Of a stretch of 64,000 bases of DNA, positions 43,684 to 53,697 are shown piece after piece (position 1 is the first letter of the stretch; every line of letters begins with the position of its first letter). The notes under the pieces were generated by a model. That model was given only the letters and a program-made list of their open reading frames with translations, made no database searches and was not told where the DNA came from. The DNA is taken from the NCBI RefSeq assembly GCF_905171765.1, contig NC_053395.1, forward strand, positions 184,530,156 through 184,594,155, in the 5' to 3' direction. The translations under genes were made by a program, and so were the position numbers. Source of the DNA: Bufo bufo (lineage: Eukaryota; Chordata; Amphibia; Anura; Bufonidae).

Positions 43684-44970
43684 CAGGGATGTGCTGCTGA
43701 CTAAGGCCACTTTCACACGGCCAGTATTTTCCAGCATTATTTTGATGCCAAAACTAGGAGTGGATCGAATACACAGTCACAGATATGTCCATTCCACTTT
43801 TGAATGCTAGTGCATGCAACAGGGGCTCAAAGCTAAAACACATTTGTGCTATTTTCCAGACACAAGGCCTCATCTGTCAACAGGTTCTATGTGATATTTT
43901 ATCTCTTCCAGAATTTACTTAACCAGTTTAGTATCACATACTGCAGGAACAGGTCAGAGGAAATCAGAAAATCAGTTGCTCTCTATTGGACCCAATGATC
44001 ACAGGTACCCCTTTGCATCTTGAATAACCTAAAGCGACCCTTGACTCGTTCACCCTGGGATATGTTGTTGGTTCACAGCTAACTTAATATCTTTTATTTT
44101 TTTGCCCCAATAATAATGAACCAATATTTTTCAAGGGAAAGGAAGGTGTTTTCACTATCTTTTCTGGGGTTTCTTAAAAATGTCCTAAAGTAAGAGTGCA
44201 ATATGGTGGCAGATGCTGTATACACATATCCTCATCCTCTTCTCCAGAATAGTTCTTCCTCAGAACTGTTCAGCTTTGCATAACGTTATTAGTTTCAGTG
44301 GAAGCTACAGCCATCCCAAACTTTTATATTTAACTCTTTTACTGTGCATGAAGAAAAATAATATTCAGATCACTTTAAAGAGAAACAAGAACGTATCTAT
44401 CCACAAGTTGTATGTGGTATTTCAGCTCTGCCAAATTTCACCCAGCCAACTTTGGACCACACACTGCAGGAGCAGGTTGGATGCCCAGCTTTCAGACAGT
44501 CTGGGAAGCCTGAGGAAAATCTGTTTTATGCTTCTTCAGTGAATAGAGGCAGTGTTAATTGGAAGCATAGCTACTGGGTTTTAGCAATCCCAGACCAGCT
44601 CTGTCAGTGACTATTGTGCTGATACAGGGTTGTTTCCCTTAAAAAAAAAAAAAAAGTGTGAATGCCCAGCACCATCCCCCACTTCCTAAATATGGAGGAC
44701 AAATTTTAAATTATGAACATACATAATAGAAATACAAATGAGGTGTACAAAACACTAGGTAATTGGACTAAATAGATACTTAATTAAAGTTTTTATTTGA
44801 ATCAAAAATTTTTTTTCAGGCAGTAAACTGAAAATCACTGGCCCAGATTTATCAATCCTATAAATGTCATAATCTTAGGGCTGTTTCACAAGAGCGAGTC
44901 CATTGTGGTAATCGTGCTCCGTGTGTGAGTGTAATCCTCCATTCTAGACTTGTAGTTGCGCACAGCATTA
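43684..44970. other. Unassigned non-coding sequence
   Basis: Starts with the left end of a Harbinger-like MITE (CTAAGGCCACTTTCACACGG at 43702) whose right end is not seen. The remainder, including a 109-codon frame at 44213, shows no domain. Confidence 0.4.
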
Positions 44971-45139
44971 GGCCTCCTGCAGACAAACGTATGTGTTCCG
45001 TTCTGTGCAATGCATGGAGAATGTTTGTGCGGCCGCCAAGGGGTATCCGGACCCATTTAACTTGAATGGGTCCGTGATCCGCCCGGTCCGCAAAAAGATA
45101 GAACTTGCGCTATCTTTTTTCCGGAATGGAACTATTAAA
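44971..45139. repeat. Left half of a 'TTCACACGAACG' MITE
   Basis: TTAGGCCTCCTGCAGACAAA...GACCCATTTAACTTGAATGG and AAAAAGATAGAACTTGCGC; truncated at the Helitron array. Confidence 0.55.
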
Positions 45140-45452
45140 CGGCCGGCGGCTGTAGAGTTCACTGTTAAAGGGGCAGGTACTGTGCAGGTCAATGTTACGA
45201 TGCGGTCACTGTTAAAGGGGTGGCTACTGTGGAGATCATTGTTAAAGGGGTGGCTACTGTGGAGGTCAGTGTTAAAGGGGCGGCCACTGTGGAGGTCACT
45301 GTTAAAGATGCGGGCTCTGTGGAGGTCCTTGTTAAAGGGGCTGGTACTGTAGAGGTCACTGTTATGGGGGATAATGTTGATATCTTTTTACAACACATGG
45401 AAGCATGAAATAGATTAAATATATCCGTGTGAAGCCGGGTCCTTCTGCTATA
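45140..45452 (+). mobile_element. Helitron 3' portion (copy 1)
   Basis: About eight 30-bp units (GTCACTGTTAAAGGGGCGG), then TTGATATCTTTTTACAACAC and the terminal word CCGGGTCCTTCTGCTA at 45434-45450. Same 3' end as copy 2, but the final CTAG reads CTAT. A (TA)n run follows. Confidence 0.6.
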
Positions 45453-46633
45453 TATATATATATATATCTATCTGGACTGTACATCAGGTGTCTGGGAAGG
45501 TTTTAGACCGGGTCTCTGTTCTCTAGGACGTATCGTTCCTGACATATTCCCCAAAAATTACCTACATTAGCCAATACAAGCCTGCAAGTCTTTCTCTTCA
45601 AATCCTACCTGCCATACACACAGTTTTACTCCAGGTTTCCATAACAACCCAGCCATTTTTCTTTACTGCTTAAAGGGGCTGGCACAGTGGAGGTCACTTA
45701 TTAAAGGGGTGGGCACTGTGGAGGTCACTGTTATTAAAGGGGCGGGCAGTATGAAGGTCCCTGTTAAAGGGGCGGTCACTGTTAAAGGGGCGTACAGGTA
45801 AAGTTGTAGAGCAGCACAGAAGGACCTCATGGACCAATTCTGGAATGCACCAGACGCAATAAGACCACAGATCCACAGTAGTCCACAAAACGGTAGAGAA
45901 AAAGAGGATTACAGCAGCATATTCGGTGCTAAACACATGTGCATAATTAAAAGCAGCCCAAGGTCTAATCCGACTGTCTGTGTCCAATTAATACAAAGTG
46001 TACCTTTTATATATAATAAATAGTGTCCGGCAATCCCGCATGTGCCCTTGCTCCATATCGGCATCTAACCAGGTGTGCTGCGCATGTCAATGACGTAATC
46101 ACGTCGCCGCAGCGCATCCGTACGTGGCATCACAGCGCTGCCATCGCAATGTCAGAGGAATGCGCACACACCTACTAACTGCTCATGTTATCCACATGTA
46201 CACGCCCCCTTCATGGCGGAAGTTGCACACCATGCGCGTCACAGAGCCTAATCCCAAATCACATGACCATAGCACGACGAAAGAAAAAAATCCTACAGAT
46301 GTCGTGCGAATATAATCATGCATTGAACCGTGTATATGGGAATCACCAATAGCCGTATATGCACATATCGAGACAAAACAATGTTTCACACATAATGATG
46401 CACATATCGGGACAAAACAATGTTTCACACATAATGTTGCACTATAGGGCCAGGTGCTAAAGTCACCATAATGCTGATCCATATAACACGATACATAATA
46501 AAGGAAGGGAATAGTGTATTACCTATCTCTCAATGGACACCGATAAGAAGCACAGCACTGCAGCCGGATTACAGAAGGCTGAAATACAAACAATAAAAAA
46601 TAAATGTGAAAAGTGACAATAAAAATAATTAGG

Positions 46634-47003
46634 GATGGTTCACACTAGAGTTATGGAGTCCGTTATGGCTTTCCGTTATAACAGGGTAATAACGGAATCC
46701 ATAGGATTGAGTTTTGCTCCGTCCTAATAGAAGTCTATAGAAAAACAACGGATCCGTCTGGGTCCTGTTATGCAAGACTGAAAACAAAGTCCTGTCGACA
46801 GGACTTTGTTTTCTGTCTTGCATAATGGGAACCAGACGGATCCGTTTTGATTCCCATAGACTTCTATTAGGACGGAGAGCAAACGGAATGCCTTTTAAAG
46901 GCGTCCGTTTTGCATTCTGTCATAATGCAAGTCTATGGACAGCAAAACGGATCCGTCCTTCCATCTTATGGATTCCGTTATGTTCCGTTATAACCCACCT
47001 TTA
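46634..47003. repeat. Palindromic MITE inside the PLE tail
   Basis: The halves (GGACTTTGTTTTCAGTC type) pair around GTCGAC near 46797; the arms share GGAATCCATA, AACGGATCCGTC and TAGAAGTCTAT words. Confidence 0.75.
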
Positions 47004-47067
47004 CTTGCAATAAAAAAACATGTAAAAACAGCATCATACTGAATCGGACAATAGCTCATAAAGTGTC

Positions 47068-48267
47068 CTACCTATCTATGCTATTCACATTGAATTCAAT
47101 CTTGAGGCCCTGGGGTTGTAGAGTTTGTAATGTGAAAATCCATTTTAGCTCTTTCTTTCTCAACATACATTCTCTATAACCACCTCTTCTGGGAATATCA
47201 ACAGAGTCTATGACCCGGAATCTCACTTGGTTGACAGAGTGACCACAATCATTGAAGTGTTTGGCCACCAGTTTATCCATCAGTTTTTTCCTTATTGTGC
47301 TTTTGTGTTTGTTAATGCGTTCCCTAATTTCCATGGTCGTTTCTCCCACGTAGACCAAGCTACAGGGACATACAATCATATAAATGACAAATTTAGACCG
47401 GCATGTGTAGAATGCCGAGATGTATTTTTTACCGCTGCATGGGTGGACAAAGGTGTTGCCCTTAAGCATATTTCCACATATGTCTTTCTGGGTTTCAAGT
47501 AGCTCTGGCCACCTCTGCCCCCATCTCCTATGTCTGTTTTAATCAATTTGTCATGAAGTACCCCGCTTGTATGCCATCAATGGCGGACTGCCAAATTCCC
47601 GAACGGTGGGTAGGCCTCTGTAGAACGTGCCATTCTTTTTTCAAGACTTTTGCTATATCAGCACTATGGCCACCATAAACTGATACAAACTGAATACGCC
47701 CTATATCCCTCTTCTCCGGGGAAGCCTGGAATGTGGTCACTCGCTCGGTTAACCAAGGCGATCTTATTCCTGGTGTTCTGTAACAACCTACCAGGGGACC
47801 TTCTGTTGGAAAATTTATTGCACATTTCATCAATCCGATTGGCGAATACATCATTTTCTGATGCTACTCGCCTAACACGTAGCATTTGGCTCCAAGGTAA
47901 GGAATCTAGCATGCGTCGTGGGTGACTACTGTCATGCCTCCATAGATTGTTTCTATCTGTGGGCTTCTGGTATAGATCTGTTTTTAACTTGCCCCCCTCT
48001 ATGTATACCCTGACATCAAGGAACTGTAACTCTTCACGAGAGGAAGTCACAGTAAATTGAAGACCGGGTACACCACTGTTCAGATGTTGGTGGAAATCAT
48101 TTAAAGAGTCAATGGAACCACTCCAAATCATAAAAATGTCGTCGCTGTAGCGCCACCAACACTGGACCCACTCCATGAAAGGAGATGAATATACCAGTCT
48201 GTCCTCCACCTCAGCCATAAACATGTTGGCATAAGTTGGTGCCACGTTGGACCCCATGGCCACACCC
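47068..48267 (-). pseudogene. Penelope-like RT (C-terminal part) with GIY-YIG endonuclease, frameshifted
   Basis: PLEs use a telomerase-related RT with a C-terminal GIY-YIG nuclease. Reading from 48267: VGVAMGSNVAPTYANMFMAE (RT motif B), WWRYSDDIFMIWSG (motif C, YxDD) and LQFLDVRVYIEGGKLKTDLY, followed by YQKPTDRNNLW. A frameshift near 47700 moves the thread to RIQFVSVYGGHSADIAKVLK, and a further shift leads to the frame 47469-47068 with KFVIYMIVCPCSLVYVGET (GIY-YIG) and RERINKHKS. Motifs upstream of B are missing because of 5' truncation. Inactive. Confidence 0.9.
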
Positions 48268-48975
48268 ACGGTCACTGTTAAAGGGACGGACACGAAGTCA
48301 CTGTTAAAGGGGCGGGCACTGTGAAGGTCACTGTTAAAGGGATGGGCACTGTGGAGGTCACTGTTAAAGGGACAGGTACTGTGGAGGTCACTGTTAAAGG
48401 GGTGGGCACTGTGGAGGTCACTGTTAAAGGGGCGGGCACTGTAAAGGTCACTGTTAAAGGGGCGGGCACTGTGAATGTCACTGTTAAAGGGGCGGCCACT
48501 ATGAAGGTCACTGTTAAAGGGGTGGTCAATGTTAAAGGGGAGGTCACTGTTAAAGGGGCGGGCATTGTAAAGGTCACTGTTAAAGGGGCGGGCATTGTAA
48601 AGGTCACTGTTAAAGGGGCGGGCACTGTGAAAGTCACTGTTAAAGGGGCGGCCACTATGAAGGTCACTGTTAAAGGGGTGGTCAATGTTAAAGGGGTGGG
48701 CACTGTGGAGGTCATTGTTAAAGGGGAAGGCACTGTAAAGGTATCTGTTAAAGGGGCGCGCACTGTGGAAGACACTGTTAAAGGGGCGGGCACTATGAAG
48801 GTCACTGTTAAAGGGGCGGGTACTATGGATGTCATTGTTTATGGGGCGGGCACTGTGGAGGTATCTGTTAAATCGGCGTGCACTGTGGAAGACATTGTTA
48901 AAGGGGCGGGAACTATGAAGGTCACTGTTAAAGGGTTGGTCAATGTTAAAGGGGCGGGAGCTGTGGAGGTCATTG
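48268..48975. repeat. 30-bp minisatellite block, about 23 units (Helitron body)
   Basis: Unit GTCACTGTTAAAGGGGCGGG plus CACTGTGGAG with variants (TGGTCAATG, CCACTATGA). The 252-codon + frame and the 185-codon - frame are simply the unit read in register. Confidence 0.93.
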
Positions 48976-49379
48976 TTAACCTCTTGGGGACATATGATGT
49001 ACTGCTATGGCCGCTGCCACCCCTGGTAGTGCCTGCTTCTCCTCAGCTTCCGACCAATTCGCCAGTCCAGACGGGCTAACCTGGCCCTCGGACATCCCGG
49101 TTGTGGAGGAATCCTGCACTGAGGCTTTACCTGGGAGCCCTACTACTCCTGGGACAGCCCTTACCTAATTTGCATCCTCCTCCTCCGCAGCTGTCTGCCC
49201 CCTGCTTGTCCCCTCAGTAGCCACACCTGAGGACAACAGGTTCCAGCATGCCTGCTGGCCCCACCCTGGGGCCTCAGCACAGCTGGCTTGGATGACCCCC
49301 TCCCTGTCAAACCCCCCCCCCCCCCACCCTGCGGGTTGCTGCGTTTCCAGGTTATTCTTGTGGGTCTCTGATGACCCGA

Positions 49380-49610
49380 TAACCCGGAAAGGACGGTGAT
49401 CGGTGGTGTGATAATACACCACCAATCATAGACCTTAGATCCTGAGAGGTGGCGGTCACACCACCTCTCAGGATCGCATCTGATTGGCTGTCAGAAAGGC
49501 TGGGCGGGCGGAGCGGCAAATTTGAATTGCCGGAGCTCCTCTCCCTGCTCATACTGGTCCGTAGAGCGGGGAGAGAGAGGAGCTCCGGCTGTGCTGCCCT
49601 GGAAAAGTGA
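49380..49610. repeat. Hairpin within the piggyBac 5' region
   Basis: CCTGAGAGGTGGCGGTCACA versus CACCACCTCTCAGGATC at 49440-49475, and GGAGCTCCTCTC versus GAGAGGAGCTCC at 49534-49585, form two inverted repeats upstream of the transposase remnant. Confidence 0.6.
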
Positions 49611-49829
49611 ATTTTTTGTGTCATCAGGCACTGTAGTCGGTAGGGATAGGTGGCTTTCGGCAGGGATAGTGAGCGATAGATAGGGGGAATTTTTTTCTTT
49701 TCTTGAGCTTTTTTAGCACCTTGATCGGGTGTCTGGGCTCCACAGCACTTAGCTGTGTGACCCTAGACCCCCCCAGGGGTGCTGCAGCTTGCCCGGCCTC
49801 CCCCCCTAGTCAATAATCCCAGTGTCAGG

Positions 49830-51040
49830 CAGTACTGGAGTGGGGACTTTCTCTACCAGACCCCACTTTACAGTATGGCCATGACACGTACCCGGTTTGA
49901 GTCCATCCGGAAATGCCTGCATTATGCAGATAATGCAGCATGTCGGCCCCCAAGGTGATCCTGCCTATGACCGCCTGTACAAAATCAAGCCAGCCATCGA
50001 TCACTTTGGGGCCAAATTTGTGAAGGCCTATGTACCTGGAAGGGAGGTCGCGGTTGATGAGTCTCTCATTGCTGTCAAGGGGAGACTCCAGTATGTTCCC
50101 TCTAAGCGGGCGAGGTATGGCGTGAAGCTGTACAAACTTTGTGAGAGTACCTTAGGGTACACTTTCAAGTTTCGTGTGTACGAGGGGCGAGATTCCCGTA
50201 TTGAACCCCAGAATGTCCCCCCACTCTGGGTGTTAGCGGGAAACTTGTGTGGGACCTTATGCACCCACTGCTCGATAAGGGTTACCACCTGTACGTGGAT
50301 AACTTTTATACTAGTATCCCCTTGTTCCAGTCCCTCGCCGCCAGTTCCACGTCCGCTTGTGGGACCAATTCGGATAAATCAGCGCAGCCTCGCTACCTAC
50401 CCCCTCCAGGTTCCTATCTCCAGGGGTGAGACCCGTGCCCTTACCAGTGGAAACCTGCTGCTGGTCAGATATAAGAACAAGAGGGATGTCCTTGGACTGT
50501 CCACAATTCACGGTAACGGCATCACCCCTGTCCCTGTGCGAGGTACCGCGGCAACGGTCCTCAAGCCTGATTGTATCGTCAACTACAATTGGTATATGGG
50601 AGGAGTTGATCTCTTTGATCAAGTCCTCAAGCCATATAACGTCATGCGCAAAACCCGGGCATGGTACAAAAAAGTTGCGGTCTACTTGGGGCAGGTTGCC
50701 TTGTACAATTCTTTTTTGTACTGTCCCAGAGCGCTGGCAACACAGGGAAATTCCTTCAGTTCTATGAGGCAGTCCTCAAGGCCCTGATCTTTTCTGACCG
50801 GGAAAGAGCTGGCGGGAGTACCTCGGGAACTGGAGGCGCCCGGATCGTCCCTGGCCAACACTTTCCAGGTGTGGTCCCCCGTACTGGAAAGAAGGGACAG
50901 ACCCAGAAAAGGTGCAGTGTGTCACAGGAGGGGGATACGAAAGGACACCACCACTCAGTGTGACACGTGCCCCGATCAGCCGGGCCTCTGCATTATTAGT
51001 TGTTTCAGGGAGAACCACACCTCCATGGAGTACTAAATTT
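49830..51040 (+). pseudogene. piggyBac transposase, frameshifted
   Basis: A cut-and-paste transposase of the PGBD4-like group (DDE_Tnp_1_7). Seen in order: TRTRFESIRKCLHYADN (49880s), AYDRLYKIKPAIDHFGAKF, VAVDESLIAVKGRLQYVPSK (first catalytic D), HLYVDNFYTSIPLFQSLAAS at about 50290 (second D, in another frame), YNWYMGGVDLFDQVLKPYN (third D region), and FYEAVLKALIFS in a further frame. CDTCPDQPGLCIISCFREN near 50963 is the terminal cysteine-rich domain. Frameshifts near 49935, 50240, 50400 and 50750 make it inactive. The N-terminal portion before 49830 is unclear. Confidence 0.9.
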
Positions 51041-52975
51041 ATAATCCTTTTCCCCAATTTAGCCACTGACTATCGAAAAAAAAACTATGGTTCTCAGACT
51101 TGAGACACCCCAAAAAAAAAAAAAAAATTATATTTAGTAAAACTAAAATAAATAAAAAAAGTAGACATATTAGGTATCGCCGCATCCGTAAGAATCTCCT
51201 CTATAAAAATACCCCATGACCTAACCCCCCAGATTAACACGGTCAAAAAAAAAACGGTGCAAAAAAGGTATTTTTTTGTCACCTTACATAACAAAAAGTG
51301 TAATAGCAAGCGATCAAAAAGTCATATACCCCCAAAATAGTGCCAATAAAACCGTCCCCTCATCCCGCAAAAAATGAGCCCCTACCTAATATAATCGGCT
51401 AAAAACTAAAAAAAAATGACTCTTAGACTATCGAGATACTAAAATGTTATTTTTTTGGTTTATAAATGATAATATAGTGTAAAACCTAAACAAATGTAAA
51501 AAAGTAGACATATTATGTATCGCCGCGTCCGTAAGAATCTCCTCTATAAAAATACCCCATGACTTAAACCCCCAGATTAACACAGCTATTTTTGGCACAT
51601 TTTCCATTTTAATCCACTTTTTCCGGTAACAAAGCAAGGGTTAACAGCCAAACAAAACTTAATATTTATTGCCCTGATTCTGCAGTTTACAGAAACACCC
51701 ATATGTGGTCGTAAACGGCTGTATGACCAAACGGCAGGGGGCGCAAAAGGAAAGGAACGACATATGGTTTCTGAAAGGCAGATTTTGATGGCCTTTTTTT
51801 TGACACCATGTCCCATTTGAAGAACCCCTGATCCACCCCAAGAGTAGAAACTCCCTAAAAGTGACCCCATCTAAGAAACTACACCCCTCAAGGTATGCAA
51901 AACTGATTTTACAAACTTTATTAACCCTTTAGGTGTTCCTCAACAGTTTATGGCAAATGGAGATGAAATTTCAGAATTTCTATTTTTGGTAACCTTACCT
52001 CACAAAAATGTAATAGAGCAACTAAAAATCATATGTACCCTTAAAATAGTCCCAACAAAACCGCCACCTTATCCCGTAGTTTCCAAAATGGGGTCACTTT
52101 TAGGGAGTTTCTACTCTAGGGGTGCATCAGGGGGGCTTCAAATGGGACATAGTGTAAATAAACCAGTCCATCAAAATCTGCCTTCCAAAAACCACATGGC
52201 GCTCCTTTCCCTCTACGCCCTGCCGTGTGGCCGTACAGTAGTGTACGACTACATATGGGGTGTTTCTGTAAACCGCAGAGTCAAGGCAATAAATATAGAG
52301 TTTTGTTTGGCTGTTAACCCTTGCTTTGTTAGTGGAAAGAAATGCATTAAAATGGAAAATTTGGCAAAAAATTGAAATTCTGAAATTTCATCTCCATTTG
52401 CCAATAACTCTTGTGGAACACCTAAAGGGTTAATGATGTTTGTAAAATCAGTTTTGAATACCTTGAGGGGTGTAGTTTCTAGAATGGGGTCATTTTTGGA
52501 TTGTTTATATTATGTAAGCCTCACAAAGTGACTTCAAACCTGAACTGGTTCCTAAAAATTGGGTTTTTGAAAATTTTCAAGATTTGCTTCTAAACTTCTA
52601 AGCCTTGTAACGTCCCCAAAAACTAAAATGGCATTCCCAAAATGATCCAAACATGAAGTAGACATATGGGGAATGAAAAGTAATAACTATTTTTGGAGGT
52701 ATTACTATGTATTATAGAAGTAAAGAAATTGAAACTTGGAAATTTGCAAATTTTTCCCAAATTTTTGTAAATTTTTTTTTTTTTTTTATGAATAAAAATG
52801 AATTTTTTTTACTTCATTTTACCAGTGTCATGAAGTACATTATGTGATGAAAAAACTTTCTCAGAATGGCCTGGATAAGTAAAAGCGTTTTAAAGTTATC
52901 ACCACATAAAGTGACACTGGTCAGATTTGCAAAAAATGGCCTGGTCCTTAAGGCGAAATATGGCCGTGTCCTTAA
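51041..52975. repeat. Non-coding 3' half of the piggyBac element
   Basis: Contains internal near-duplications: TATCGCCGCATCCGTAAGAA at 51176 and again about 51520, GGCTGTTAACCCTTGCT inverted at about 51635 and direct at 52311, and CACCTAAAGGGTTAA inverted at about 51925 and direct at 52420. So two partially inverted copies of one 700-bp segment lie head to head. Confidence 0.7.
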
Positions 52976-52983
52976 GGGGTTAA

Positions 52984-53446
52984 AGGGGCGGGCACTGTAA
53001 AGGTCACTGTTAAATGGGCGGGAACTGTGAAGGTCACTGTTAAAGGGGCAGACACTGTGGAGGTCACTGTTAAGGGGGCGAGCACTGGAGGTCACTGTTA
53101 AAGGGCGTTCACTATTAAAGGGACGGGCAATGCGGAGGTCCCTGTTAACGGGGCGGGCACTGTAGAAGTCACTGTTAAAGGGGCGGACACTGTGAAGTTC
53201 ACTGTTAAAGGGGCAGGAACTGTGAAGTTCGCTGTTAAAGGGGCAGCCACTATGAAGGTCACTGTTAAAGGGGTGGTCAATGTGGAGGTCATTGTTAAAG
53301 GGGCGGGCACTATGGAGATCACTGTTAAAGGGGGGGGGCACTGTGGAGGTCTTGTTAAAGGGGCAGTTACTGTAGAGGTCACTGTTATGGGGGAAACTTG
53401 ATATCTTTTTACGACACACGGAAACAAAATAAAATAGATGAAATAT
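52984..53446. repeat. Helitron minisatellite, distal block
   Basis: About 13 units of the same 30-bp repeat, continuing in register from the left of the piggyBac element. The 152- and 259-codon minus frames are repeat translations. Confidence 0.9.
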
Positions 53447-53475
53447 ACCCGTGCAAAGTCGGGTCCTTCTGCTAG

Positions 53476-53552
<77 letters not shown>
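53476..53552. repeat. (TA)n(CA)n microsatellite
   Basis: About 18 TA units then about 19 CA units, running straight into the Tc1 left end. Confidence 0.95.
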
Positions 53553-53559
<7 letters not shown>

Positions 53560-53697
53560 AAGAATTATTAGGAACACCTGTTCTATTTCTCATGAATGCA
53601 ATTATCTAGTCAACCAATCACATGGCAGTTGCTTCAATGCATTTAGGGGTGTGGTCCTGGTCAAGACAATCTCCTGAACTCCAAACTGAATGTCAGA

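Larger units (their letters stand above)
45791..48267 (-). mobile_element. 5'-truncated Penelope-like element
   Basis: Minus strand. It holds the C-terminal part of a PLE reverse transcriptase and a GIY-YIG endonuclease (47068-48267), then about 1.2 kb of 3' non-coding/terminal sequence down to 45791. Both ends abut the Helitron minisatellite directly. A palindromic MITE is nested at 46634-47003. Confidence 0.85.
48976..52983 (+). mobile_element. piggyBac-type DNA transposon, about 4 kb
   Basis: TTAA at 48976-48979 and 52980-52983. The left end TTAACCTCTTGGGGACA and the right end (complement) TTAACCCCTTAAGGACA are inverted. Removing the element rejoins GTCATTG-TTAA-AGGGGCGGG, restoring the 30-bp minisatellite register. 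It encodes a broken transposase at 49830-51040. The 3' half (51130-52980) is non-coding and is the source of repeats at 17290, 27190, 29000 and 34664. Confidence 0.88.
45467..53475 (+). mobile_element. Non-autonomous Helitron built on a 30-bp minisatellite, with nested elements
   Basis: The 5' end is placed at TCTATCTGGACTG within a (TA)n target. The body includes CCTGCAAGTCTTTCTCTTCA and a minisatellite of unit GTCACTGTTAAAGGGGCGGG followed by CACTGTGGAG (45670-45790, 48268-48975, 52984-53395). The 3' end has the Helitron signature: a hairpin ACCCG...CGGGT at 53447-53464, then CCTTCTG and CTAG at 53472-53475 followed by T. No Rep/helicase is encoded. It is interrupted by a PLE and a piggyBac element. 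Confidence 0.7.

Noticed and set aside
48268..48975. Possible CRISPR array (regular 30-bp repeats)
   Set aside because: Units are contiguous with no unique spacers, the genome is a vertebrate one, and there are no cas genes.
48321..49079. 252-codon + frame and overlapping 185-codon - frame with regular ten-residue repeats (VKGAGTVEVT / PLTVTSTVPA)
   Set aside because: The 30-bp minisatellite is a multiple of three without stops, so frames stay open in register. The frame runs on into the piggyBac end and has no start context or homology.
53098..53593. Minus-strand frames of 152 and 259 codons with CVCVCV and YIYIYI starts
   Set aside because: Microsatellite plus minisatellite translation.
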